Shown here: piece after piece, positions 12,701-24,440 of the stretch | How positions within the stretch are numbered: position 1 is the stretch's first letter | How the letters are laid out: the number at the start of each line of letters is the position of its first letter | Source of the DNA: Calliopsis andreniformis | Lineage: Eukaryota; Arthropoda; Insecta; Hymenoptera; Andrenidae | Length of the DNA: 64,000 nt | Direction: 5' to 3' | NCBI RefSeq assembly: GCF_051401765.1 | Contig: NW_027480422.1 | Coordinates: 13,038,001-13,102,000, forward strand | Program-made: the position numbers and the translations under genes | The notes under the pieces: model-generated | Databases searched by the model: none | Seen by the model: the letters and a program-made list of their open reading frames with translations, nothing else | Told to the model about the DNA's origin: nothing

Positions 12701-12800
12701 TACTCGTTTTATACGATGGAAAGACTGTTGTATTTATATTGTATTTTATAGTTATGGCGTTGTCTTCTAGGGCCGTAGCTATTGCATCTGGCGGACCAAC
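9748..12800 (+). repeat. mosaic monomers between large block copy 1 and the 17-monomer repeats
   Basis: About 18 monomers of domain A variants are arranged in an order not found elsewhere in the window. Individual monomers match ones elsewhere. For example, the pair at about 10,530-10,790 resembles about 12,550-12,780, and the GTATAAATGACC monomer near 10,010 resembles those at 11,836 and 12,334. A one-base insertion near 9,930 (GTTAATGGCG) and a one-base deletion near 10,845 (GAAATACCAT) nearly cancel in phase. Only satellite is present. Confidence 0.85.
11660..12528 (+). repeat. three-monomer duplication with GATCGAAAAACTG marker
   Basis: About 370 bp at 11,660-12,030 recur at 12,158-12,528, an offset of 498 bp or exactly three monomers. 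Shared rare variants include GATCGAAAAACTG (near 11,719 and 12,217), TTTTGCATTTTATGCC, and GTATAAATGACC followed by CATACTTGTTGCA. After the match the two diverge: ACTCGTTTTATAC follows the first and ATTCCTGTTATAC the second. Confidence 0.82.
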
Positions 12801-15660
12801 GCCTTAGAGTGAAGCCTAGGTTGCCCGGAACGTAGAAATGACCATAACATTCATACTGGTTGCAATTATTTCTGTTATACAAGGGAAAAACTGTTGTATT
12901 TTTATTGTATTTTATGCTTCTGGCGTTGACTTCTTAGGCCCTAACCATTCGATCTGGTGGAGCAACGCCCTAGAGTGAAGCCTAGGTTGCACGGAACGTA
13001 GAAATGACCATTACTTCCTCACTGTTTGCAATTATTCATTTTATACAATGGAAAAACTGTTGTATTTATATTGTTTTTTATAGTTATGGCGTTCACTTCT
13101 AAGGCCGTAGCTATTCGATGTGGTGGAGCAATGCCCTAGAGTGAAGCCTAGGATGCCCGAAACGTAGAAATGACCATATCTTTCACACTGTTTGCAATTA
13201 TTCCTGTTACACGATTCAAGAACTGTTGTACTTATATTGTATTTTATGCTTCTGGCGTTGACTTCTAAGGCAGCAGCTATTCGATGTGGTGGAACGACGC
13301 CCTCGGGTGCAGCCTAGGTTGCCCGTATCGTAGAAATGACCATAACATTCATACTGGTTGCAATTATTTCTGTTATACAAGGGAAAAACTGTTGTATTTT
13401 TATTGTATTTTATGCTTCTGGCGTTGACTTCTTAGGCCCTAACCATTCGATCTGGTGGAGCAACGCCCTAGAGTGAAGCCTAGGTTGCACGGAACGTAGA
13501 AATGACCATTACTTCCTCACTGTTTGCAATTATTCATTTTATACAATGGAAAAACTGTTGTATTTATATTGTTTTTTATAGTTATGGCGTTCACTTCTAA
13601 GGCCGTAGCTATTCGATGTGGTGGAGCAATGCCCTAGAGTGAAGCCTAGGATGCCCGAAACGTAGAAATGACCATATCTTTCACACTGGTTGCAATTATT
13701 CCTGTTATACGATGGTAAAACTGTTGTATTTCTATTGTATTTTATGCCTTTGGCGTTGACTTGTTAGGCCCTATCCATTCGATCTGGTGGAGCAACGACC
13801 TAGAGAGAAGCCTAGATTGCCCGGAACGTAGAAATGACCATAACTATCAAACTGGTTGCAATTACTCGTTTTATAGGGTGGAAAGACTGTTGTATTTATA
13901 TTGTATTTTATAGTTATGGCGTTGTCTTCTAGGGCCGTACCTATTCGATGTGGTTGAGCAACGCCCTAGAGTGAAGCCTAGGCTGCCCGGAACGTAGAAG
14001 TGACCATAGCTTTCACACTGGTTGCATTTATTCCTGTTATACAAGGGAAAAACTGTTGCATTTATATTGTATTTTATGCTTCTGGCGTTGACTTCTTAGG
14101 CCCTAACTATTCGATCTGGTGGAGCATGGCCCTAGAGTGAAGCCTAATTTGCCCGGAATGTAGAAATGACCATCACTTTCACACTGGTTGCAATTATTCT
14201 TGTTATACGATGGCAAAACTGTTGTATTTATTTTGTATTTTATGCCTCTGGCGTTGACTGCTAAGGCCGTAGCTATACGATGTGGTGGAGCAACGCCCTG
14301 GAGTGAAGCCTAGGTTGCCCGGAACGTAGAAATGACCATGTCTTTCACACTGGTTGCAATTATTCCTGTTATACGATGGAGAAACTGTTGTATTTATATT
14401 ATATTGTGTGCTTCAGACGTTGACTTCTAAGGCCGTAGCTATTCGATGTGGTGGAGAAACGCCCTAGAGTGAAGCCTAGGTTGCCCGGAAAGTAGAAATG
14501 ACCATTACCTCCACACTGTTTGCAATTATTCATTTTATACAATGGAAAAAGTGTTGTATTTATATTGTTTTTTATAGTTATGGCGTTGACTTCTAAGGCC
14601 GTAGCTATTCGATGTGGTGGAGCAATGCCCTAGAGTGAAGCCTAGGATGCCCGCAACGTAGAAATGACCATATCTTTCACACTGTTTGCAATTATTCCTG
14701 TTATACGATTGAAAAACTGTTTTATCTATATTGTGTTTTATGCTTCTGGCGTTGACTTCTAAGGCCGCAGCTAATCGATGTGGTGGAGAAACGCCCTAGA
14801 GTGAAGCCTGGATTGCCCGGAAAGTAGAAATGACCATACCTTTCACACTGGTTGGAATTATTCCTGTTATACGATGGAAAAGCTGTTGTATTTGTATTGT
14901 ATTTTATGCTTCTGGCGTAGACTTCTTAAGCCCTAACTATTCGTTCTGGTGGAACGACGCCCTAGAGAGAAGCCTAGATTGCCCGGAACGTAGAAATGAC
15001 CATAACTATCAGACTGGTTGCAATTATTCGTTTTATATGATGGGAAGACTGTTGTACATATATCGCACTTTATGCTTCTGGCGTTGACTTCATAGGCCCT
15101 AACTATTCGATCTGGTGGAGCAACGCCCTAGGGTGAAGCCTAGGTTGCCCTGAACGTAGAAATAACCATAACTTTCATACTGGTTGCAATTATTCGTTTT
15201 ATACAATGGAAAAACTGTTGTATTTATATTGTATTTTATGCTTCAGGCGTTGACTTCTTAGGCCCTAACTATTCGCTCAGGTTCAACAACGCCCTAGAGT
15301 GATGCCTAGGTTCCCCGGATCGTAGAAATGACCATTACTTGCACACAGGATGCATTTATTCGTTTTATACGATGGAAAAGCTGTTGTACTTATTTTGTAT
15401 TTGGTGCTCCTGGCGTTGACTTCTTAGGCCCTAACTATTGGATCTGGTGCACCAACGCCCTAGAGTGAAGCCTAGCTTGCCTGGAACGTAGAAATGATCA
15501 TTACTTCCACACTGTTTGCAATTATTCATATTATACAGTGGAAAAACTGTAGTATTTATATTGTATTTTATGCTTCTGGCGTTGACTTCTAAGGCCGTAG
15601 CTATTGGATGTGGTGGAGCAACGCCCTAGAGTGAAGCCTAGGTTGCCCGGAACGTAGAAA
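12800..15660 (+). repeat. 17-monomer higher-order unit, copy 1
   Basis: From about 12,839 the sequence recurs at 15,661, an offset of 2,822 bp or exactly 17 monomers. After about 13,970 the offset becomes 2,988 bp (18 monomers) because the second copy has one more monomer. The unit opens with a three-monomer block (ATAACATTC, ATTACTTCC and ATATCTTTC types) that is itself doubled. It ends with monomers related to those at 6,182-7,250 in the large block. The match stops near 15,375 of this copy. Confidence 0.88.
12839..13668 (+). repeat. nested three-monomer repeat inside the 17-monomer unit
   Basis: Positions 12,839 to about 13,170 recur at 13,337-13,668, an offset of 498 bp. Shared variants include CATAACATTCATACTGG, TTATTTCTGTTATACAAGG, CTAACCATTCG, CATTACTTCCTCACTG and GGCGTTCACTTCT. 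The same doubling is present in the second 17-monomer copy near 15,661 and 16,159. The trimer therefore duplicated first and the larger unit later. Confidence 0.87.
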
Positions 15661-18363
15661 TGACCATAACATTCATACTGGTTGCAATTATTTCTGTTAT
15701 ACAAGGGAAAAACTGTTGTATTTTTATTGTATTTTATGCTTCTGGCGTTGACTTCTTAGGCCCTAACCATTCGATCTGGTGGAGCAACGCCCTAGAGTGA
15801 AGCCTAGGTTGCACGGAACGTAGAAATGACCATTACTTCCTCACTGTTTGCAATTATTCATTTTATACAATGGAAAAACTGTTGTATTTATATTGTTTTT
15901 TATAGTTATGGCGTTCACTTCTAAGGCCGTAGCTATTCGATGTGGTGGAGCAATGCCCTAGAGTGAAGCCTAGGATGCCCGAAACGTAGAAATGACCATA
16001 CCTTTCACACTGTTTGCAATCATTCCTGTTACACGATTCAAGAACTGTTGTACTTATATTGTATTTTATGCTTCTGGCGTTGACTTCTAAGGCCGCAGCT
16101 ATTCGATGTGGTGGAACGACGCCCTCGGGTGCAGCCTAGGTTGCCCGTATCGTAGAAATGACCGTAACATTCATACTGGTTGCAATTATTTCTGTTATAC
16201 AAGGGAAAAACTGTTGTATTTTTATTGTATTTTATGCTTCTGGCGTTGACTTCTTAGGCCCTAACCATTCGATCTGGTGGAGCAACGCCCTAGAGTGAAG
16301 CCTAGGTTGCACGGAACGTAGAAATGACCATTACTTCCTCACTGTTTGCAATTATTCATTTTATACAATGGAAAAACTGTTGTATTTATATTGTTTTTTA
16401 TAGTTATGGCTTTCACTTCTAAGGCCGTAGCTATTCGATGTGGTGGAGTAATGCCCTGGAGTGAAGCCTAGGATGCCCGAAACGTAGAAATGACCATATC
16501 TTTCACACTGGTTGCAATTATTCCTGTTATACGATTGTAAAACTGTTGTATTTCTATTGTATTTTATGCTTCTGGCGTTGACTTGTTAGGCCCTAACTAT
16601 TCGATCTGGTGGAGCAACGCCCTAGAGAGAAGCCTAGATTGCCCGGAACGTAGAAATGACCATAACTATCAAACTGGTTGCAATTACTCGTTTTATAGGA
16701 TGGAAAGACTGTTGTATTTATATTGTATTTTATAGTTATGGCGTTGTCTTCTAGGGCCGTACCTATTCGATGTGGTTGAGCAACGCCCTAGAGTGAAGCC
16801 TAGGTTGCCCGGAACGTAGAAATGACCATTACTTCCACACTGTTTGCAATTATTCGTATTATACAGTGGAACAACTGTTGTATTTTTATGGCATTTTATG
16901 TTTCTGGCATTGACTTCTAAGGCCCTAACTATTCGATGTGGTGGAGCAACGCCCTAGAGTGAAGCCTAGGCTGCCCGGAACGTAGAAGTGACCATAGCTT
17001 TCACACTGGTTGCATTTATTCCTGTTATACAAGGGAAAAACTGTTGCATTTATATTGTATTTTATGCTTCTGGCGTTGACTTCTTAGGCCCTAACTATTC
17101 GATCTGGTGGAGCATGGCCCTAGAGTGAAGCCTAGGTTGCCCGGAATGTAGAAATGACCATCACTTTCACACTGGTTGCAATTATTCTTGTTATACGATG
17201 GCAAAACTGTTGTATTTATTTTGTATTTTATGCCTCTGGCGTTGACTGCTAAGGCCGTAGCTATACGATGTGGTGGAGCAACGACCTAGAGTGAAGCCTA
17301 GGTTGCCCGGAACGTAGAAATGACCATGTCTTTCACACTGGTTGCAATTATTCCTGTTATACGATGGAGAAACTGTTGTATTTATATTATATTGTATGCT
17401 TCAGACGTTGACTTCTAAGGCCGTAGCTATTCGATGTGGTGGAGAAACGCCCTAGAGTGAAGCCTAGGTTGCCCGGAAAGTAGAAATGACCATTACCTCC
17501 ACACTGTTTGCAATTATTCATTTTATACAATGGAAAAAGTGTTGTATTGATATTGTTTTTTATAGTTATGGCGTTGACTTCTAAGGCCGTAGCTATTCGA
17601 TGTGGTGGAGAAATGCCCTAGAGTGAAGCCTAGGATGCCCGCAACGTAGAAATGACCATATCTTTCACACTGTTTGCAATTATTCCTGTTATACGATTGA
17701 AAAACTGTTTTATCTATATTGTGTTTTATGCTTCTGGCGTTGACTTCTAAGGCCGCAGCTAATCGATGTGGTGGAGAAACGCCCTAGAGTGAAGCCTAGA
17801 TTGCCCGGAAAGTAGAAATGACCATACCTTTCACACTGGTTGCAATTATTCCTGTTATACGATGGAAAAGCTGTTGTATTTGTATTGTATTTTATGCTTC
17901 TGGCGTAGACTTCTTAGGCCCTAACTATTCGTTCTGGTGGAACGACGCCCTAGAGAGAAGCCTAGATTGCCCGGAACGTAGAAATGACCATAACTATCAG
18001 ACTGGTTGCAATTATGCGTTTTATATGATGGGAAGACTGTTGTACATATATCGTACTTTATGCTTCTGGCGTTGACTTCATAGGCCCTAACTATTCGATC
18101 TGGTGGAGCAACGCCCTAGGGTGAAGCCTAGGTTGCCCTGAACGTAGAAATAACCATAACTTTCATACTGGTTGCAATTATTCGTTTTATACAATGGAAA
18201 AACTGTTGTACTTATATTGTATTTTATGCTTCAGGCGTTGACTTCTTACGCCCTAACTATTCGCTCAGGTTCAACAACGCCCTAGAGTGATGCCTAGGTT
18301 CCCCGGATCGTAGAAATGACCATTACTTGCACACAGGATGCATTTATTCGTTTTATACGATGG
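15661..18363 (+). repeat. 17-monomer higher-order unit, copy 2 (one extra monomer)
   Basis: This block follows copy 1 directly in tandem. An additional monomer at about 16,800-16,966 (CATTACTTCCACACTG, ATTCGTATTATACAGTGG, TTTTTATGGCATTTTATG) raises the offset from 2,822 to 2,988. A monomer of that kind also exists at about 6,050-6,150, so it may have been retained here and lost in copy 1, or inserted here. The match with copy 1 ends near 18,363. From 18,087 onward the sequence also matches the window start. Confidence 0.85.
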
Positions 18364-19344
18364 AAAAACTGTTGTATTTATATTGTATTTTATGCGTCTG
18401 GAGTTGTTTTCTAAGGCCCTAACTATTCGGCCTGGTGGACCAACGCCCTAGAGTGAAGCCTAGGTTGCACGGATAGTAGAAACGCCCATTACTTTCACAC
18501 TGGTGTTAATTATTCCTGTTATACGATGGAATAACTGTTGTATTTTTATTTTATTTTGTGCTTCTGGCGTTGACTTCTAAGGTCCTAGCTATTCGATCTG
18601 GTGGAGCAACGCTCGATAGTGAAGCCTAGGTTGCCCGGAACTGAGAAATGACCATCACCTTCACTCTGGTTGCAATTATTCCTGTTATACGATGGAAAAA
18701 CTGTGGTATTTATATTGTATTTTATGCTTCTGGAATAGGCTTCATAGGCCCTAACTATTCGATCTGGGGGAACCACGCCCTAGACTGAAGCCTAGGTTGC
18801 CCGGAACGTAGAAATGACCATCACTTTCACACTGGTTGCAATTATTCCTGTTATACGATGGAAAAAGTGTTGTATTTATATTGTGTTTTATGCTTCTGGC
18901 GTTGACTTCTTAGGCCCTAACTATTCGATCTGGTGGAGCATGGCCCTAGAGTGAAGCCTAGGTTGCCCGGAATGCTGAAATGACCATCACTTTCACACTG
19001 GTTGCAATTATTCTTGTTATACGATGGAAAAACTGTTGTATTTATTTTCTATTTTATGCCTCTGGCGTTGACTCCTAAGGCCGTAGCTATTCGATGTGGT
19101 GGAACAACGCCCTAGAGTGAAGCCTAGGTTGCCCGGAACGTAGAAATGACCATGTCTTTCACACTGGTTGCAATTATTCCTGTTATACGATGGAAAAAGT
19201 GTTGTATTTATATTGTATTTTATGCTTCTGACGTTGACGTCTAAGGCCGCAGCTATTCGATGTGGTGGAGCAACGCCCTAGAGTGAAGCCTAGGTTGCCC
19301 GGAACGTAGATATGACCATAGCTTTCACACTGGTTGCAATTATT

Positions 19345-19842
19345 CTTGTTATACGATGGAAAAACTGTTGTATTTATTTTGTATTTTATGCCTCTGGCGT
19401 TGACTCCTAAGGCCGTAGCTATTCGATGTGGTGCAGCAACGCCCTAGAGTGAAGCCTAGGTTGCCCGGAACGTAGAAATGACCATGTCTTTCACACTGGT
19501 TGCAATTATTCCTGTTATGCGATGGAAAAACTGTTGTATTTATATTATATTTTATGCTTCAGACGTTGACTTCTAAGGCCGTACCTATTCGATGTGGTGG
19601 AGAAACGCCCTAGAGTGAAGCCTAGGTTGCCCGGAAAGTAGAAATGACCATTACCTCCACACTGTTTGCAATTATTCATTTTATACAATGGAAATACTGT
19701 TGTATTTATACTGTTTTTTATAGTTATGGCGTTGACTTCTAAGGCCGTAGCTATTCCATCTGGTGGAACGACGCCCTAGAGTGAAGCCTAGGTTGCCCGT
19801 ATCGTAGAAATGACCATACCTTTCACACTGTTTGCAATTATT
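19345..19842 (+). repeat. three-monomer insertion in copy 2
   Basis: Relative to copy 1, the offset jumps from 18,086 to 18,584, exactly 498 bp. The inserted monomers carry in order ATTCTTGTTATACGATGG, CATGTCTTTCACACTGG with TATTATATTTTATGC, and CATTACCTCCACACTG with TACAATGG. The same ordered trio occurs at about 14,200-14,560 and about 17,190-17,540, so the insertion probably derives from such a locus by in-register recombination. Confidence 0.8.
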
Positions 19843-22800
19843 CCTGTTATACGATGGAAAAACTGTTGTATTTCTATTGTATTTTATGCTTCTGGCGTCG
19901 TCTTCTTAGGCCCTAACTATTCGATCTGGTGGAGCAACGCCCTAGGGTGAAGCCTAGGTTGCCCGGAACGTAGAAATGACCATACCTTTCACACTGGTTG
20001 CAATTATTCCTGTTATACAAGGGAAAAACTGTTGTATTTATGTTGTATTTTATGCTTCTGGCGTTGACTTGTTAGGCCGTAACTATTCGATCTGGAGGAG
20101 CAACGCCCTAGAGAGAAGCCTATATTGCCCGGAATGTAGAAATGACCATCACTTTCACACTGGTCGCAATTATTCCTGTTATACGATGGAGACTGTTGGA
20201 TTTTTAATGTATTTTATGCTTCTGGCATTGACTTCTTAGGCCCTTACTATTCGATCTGGTGGAGCAACGCCCTAGGGTGAAGCCTAGGTTGCCCGGAACG
20301 TAGAAATGACCATCACTTTCACACTGGTTGCAATTATTCCTGTTATAGGATAGAAAAACTGTTTTATTTATAGTTTATTTTATGCTTCTGGCGTTGACTT
20401 CTAAGGCCGCAGCTATTCGATGTGGTGGAACGACGCCGTAGAGTGCAGCCTAGGTTGCCAGTATCGTAGAAATGACCATATCTTTCACACTGTTTGCAAT
20501 TATTCATATTATACAGTGGAAAAACTGCTGTATTTATATTGTATTTTATGCTTCTGGCGTTGACCTGTTAGGCCGTAACTATTCGATCTGGAGGAGCAAC
20601 GCCCTAGAGAGAAGCCTATATTGCCCGGAATGTAGAAATGACCATAACTACCAGACTGGTTGCAATTATTCGTTTTATACAATGGAAAGACTGTTGTATT
20701 TATATTGTATTTTATGCTTCAGGCGTTGACTTCTTAGGCCCTAACTATTCGCACTGGTGGAACAACGCCCTAGAGTGATGCCTAGGTTGCCCGGATCGTA
20801 GAAATGACCATTACTTGCACACCGGATGCAATTATTCGTTTTACACGATGGAAAAACTGTTGTATTTATTTTGTATTTGGTGTTCCTGTCGTTGACTTCT
20901 TAGGCCCTAACTATTGGATCTGGTGGACCAACGCCCTAGAGTGAAGCCTAGCTTGCCCGGAACGTAGAAATGACCATTACTACCACACTGTTTGCAATTA
21001 TTCATATTATACAGTGGAAAAACTGTTGTATTTATATTGTATTTTATGCTTCTGGCATTGACTTCTAAGGCCCTAACTATTCGATGTGGTGGAGCAACGC
21101 CCTAGAGTGAAGCCTAGGTTGCACGGAACGTAGAAATGCCCATTACTTTCACACTGGTGGTAATTATTCCTGTTATACGATGGAATAACTGTTGTATTTA
21201 TATTGTATTTTATGCCTCTGGCGTTGACTTCTCTGGCCGCAGCTATTCGATGTGGTGGAGCAACGCCCTAGAGTGAAGCCTAGGTTGCCCGGAACGTAGA
21301 AATGACCATACCTTTCACACTGGTTGCAATTATTCCTGTTATACGATGGAAAAGCTGTTGTATTTGTATTGTATTTTATGCTTCTGGCGTAGACTTCTTA
21401 GGCCCTAACTATTCGATCAAGTGGAATGACGCCCTAGAGTGATGCCTAGGTTGCCCGTATCGTAGAAATGACCATATCTTTCACACTGGTTGCAATTATT
21501 CCTGTTATACGATTGAAAAACTGGTGTATTTCTATTGTATTTTATGCTTCTGGCGTTGACTTCTTAGGCCCTAACTATTCATCTGGTGGAGCAACGCCCT
21601 AGGGTGAAGCCTAGGTTGCCCGGAACGTAGAAGTGAGCATAACTTTCATACTGGTTGCAATTATTCGTTTTATACCGTGGAAAAACTGTTGTATTTATAT
21701 TGTATTTCATGCGTCTGGAGTTGTTTTCTAAGGCCCTAACTATTCGGCCTGATGGACCAACGCCCTAGAGCGAAGCCTAGGTTGCACGGAACGTAGAAAT
21801 GCCCATTACTTTCACACTGGTTGTAATTATTCCTGTTAGACGATGGAATAACTCTTGTATTTTTATTTTATTTTGTGCTTCTGGCGTTGACTGCCTGGGC
21901 CCTAACTATTCTATCTGGAGGAGCAACGCCCTAGAGTGAAGCCTAGGTTGCCCGTATCGTAGAAATGACCATATCTTCCACACTGGTTGTAATTATTCCT
22001 GTTATACAAGGGAAAAACTGTTGTATTTATATTGTATTTTATGCTTCTGGCGTTGACTTCTTAGGCCCTAACTATTCGATCTGGTGGAGCACGGCCCTAG
22101 AGTGAAGCCTAGGTTGCCCGGAATGCTGAAATGGCCATCACTTTCACATTCGTTGCAATTATTCTTGTTATACGATGGAAAAACTGTTCTATTTATTTTG
22201 TATTTTATGCCTCTGGCGTTGACTCCTAAGGCCGTAGCTATTCGATGTGGTGCAGCAACGCCCTAGAGTGAAGCCTAGGTTGCCCGTATCGTAGAAATGA
22301 CCATACCTTTCACACTGGTGGCAATTATTCCTGTTATACGATGGAGACTGTTGGATTTTTAATGTATTTTATGCTTCTGGCATTGACTTCTTAGGCCCTA
22401 ACTATTCGATCTGGTGGAGCAACGCCCTAGGGTGAAGCCTACGTTGCCCGGAACGTAGAAATGACCATCACTTTCACACTGGTTGCAATTATTCCTGTTA
22501 TAGGATAGAAAACCTGTTTTATTTATATTGTATTTTATGCTTCTGGCGTTGACTTCTAAGGCCGCAGCTATTCGATGTGCTGGAACGACGCCGTAGAGTG
22601 CAGCCTAGGTTGCCAGTATCGTAGAAATGACCATATCTTTCACACTGGTTGCAATTATTCGTTTTATACGATGGAAAGACTGTTGTATTTCTATTGTATT
22701 TTATGCTTCTGGCGTTGACTTGTTAGGCCCTAACTATTCGATCTGGAGGAGCAACGCCCTAGAGAGAAGCCTATACTGCCCGGAATGTAGAAATGACCAT

Positions 22801-22867
22801 AACTATCAGACTGGTTGCAATTATTCGTTCTATACAATGGAAAAACTGTTGTATTTATATTGTATTT

Positions 22868-24440
22868 TATGCTTCAGGCGTTGACTTCTTAGGCCCTAAC
22901 TATTCGCACTGGTGGAACAACGCCCTAGAGTGATGCCTAGGTTGCCCGGATCGTAGAAATGACCATTACTTGCACACCGGATGCAATTATTCGTTTTATA
23001 CGATGGAAAAACTGTTGTATTTATTTTGCATTTGGTGCTCCTGTCGTTGACTTCTTAGGCCCTAACTATTGGATCTGGTGGACCAACGCCCTAGAGTGAA
23101 GCCTAGCTTGCCCGGAACGTAGAAATGACCATTACTACCACTCTGTTTGCAATTATTCATATTATACAGTGGAAAAACTGTTGTATTTATATTGTATTTC
23201 ATGCGTCTGGAGTTGTTCTCTAAGGCCCTAACTATTCGGCCTGGTGGACCAACGCCCTAGAGCGAAGCCTAGGTTGCACGGAACGTAGAAATGCCCATTA
23301 CTTTCACACTGGTTGTAATTATTCCTGTTAGACGATGGAATAACTCTTGTATTTTTATTTTATTTTGTGCTTCTGGCGTTGACTTCTAAGGCCGTAGCTA
23401 TTCGATGTGGTGGAGCAATGCCCTAGAGTGAAGCCTAGGTTGCCCGGAACGTAGAAATGACGATACCATTCACACTGGTTGCAATTATTCCTGTTATACA
23501 CGGGAAAAACTGTTGTATTTATATTGTTTTTTATGCTTCTGGCGTTGACTGCCTGGGCCCTAACTATTCTATCTGGAGGAGCAACGCCCTAGAGTGAAGC
23601 CTAGGTTGCCCGTCTCGTAGAAATGACCATATCTTTCACACTGGTTGTAATTATTCCTGTTATACGATGGAAAAACTGTTGTACATATATCGTATTTTAT
23701 GCTTCTGGCATTGACTTCTTAGGCCCTAACTATTCGATATGGCGGAGCAACGCCCTAGGGTGAAGCCTAGGTTGCCCGGAACGTAGAAATGACCATAACT
23801 ATCAGACTGGTTGCAATTATTCGTTTTATACGATGGAAAGACTGTTCTATTTATATTGTATTTTATAGTTATGGCGTTGTCTTCTAGGGCCGTAGCTATT
23901 CGATGTGGTTGCGCAACGCCCTAGACTGAAGCCTAGGTTGCCCGGAACGTAGAAATGACCATTACTTCCACACTGTTTGCAATTATTCATATCATACAGT
24001 GGAAAAACTGTTGTATTTATTATGTATTTTATGCCTCTGGCGTTGACTCCTAAGGCCGTAGCTATTCGATGTGGTGGAGCAACGCCCTAGAGTGAAGCCT
24101 AGGTTGCCCGGAACGTAGAAAAGACCATGTCTTTCACACTGGTTGCAATTATTACTGTTATACGATGGAAAAACTGTTGTATTTATATTACATTTTAAGC
24201 TGCAGACGTTGGCTTCTAAGGCAGTAGCTATTCGAAGTTGTGGAGAAACGCCCTAGAGTGAAGCCTAGGTTGCCCGGAAAGTAGAAATGACCATTACCTC
24301 CGCACTGTTAGCAATTATTCATTTTATACAATGGAAAAACTGTTGTATTAATATTGTTTTTTATAGTTATGGCGTTGACTTCTAAGGCCGTAGCTATTCG
24401 ATGTGGTTGCGCAACGCCCTAGAGTGAAGCCTAGGTTGCC
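22868..24440 (+). repeat. rearranged monomers unique to copy 2
   Basis: In this stretch copy 2 departs from copy 1 order. About 22,868-23,190 matches 2,130-2,460 (CAGGCGTTGACTTC, TTCGCACTGG, ATTACTACCAC). About 23,190-23,390 matches 3,105-3,305 (TTTCATGCGTCTGG). About 24,000-24,120 matches 4,752-4,872. Two more monomers (CATGTCTTTC and CATTACCTCC types) precede the return to colinearity. The net gain is eight monomers (1,328 bp). All junctions keep the 166-bp phase. Confidence 0.78.
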
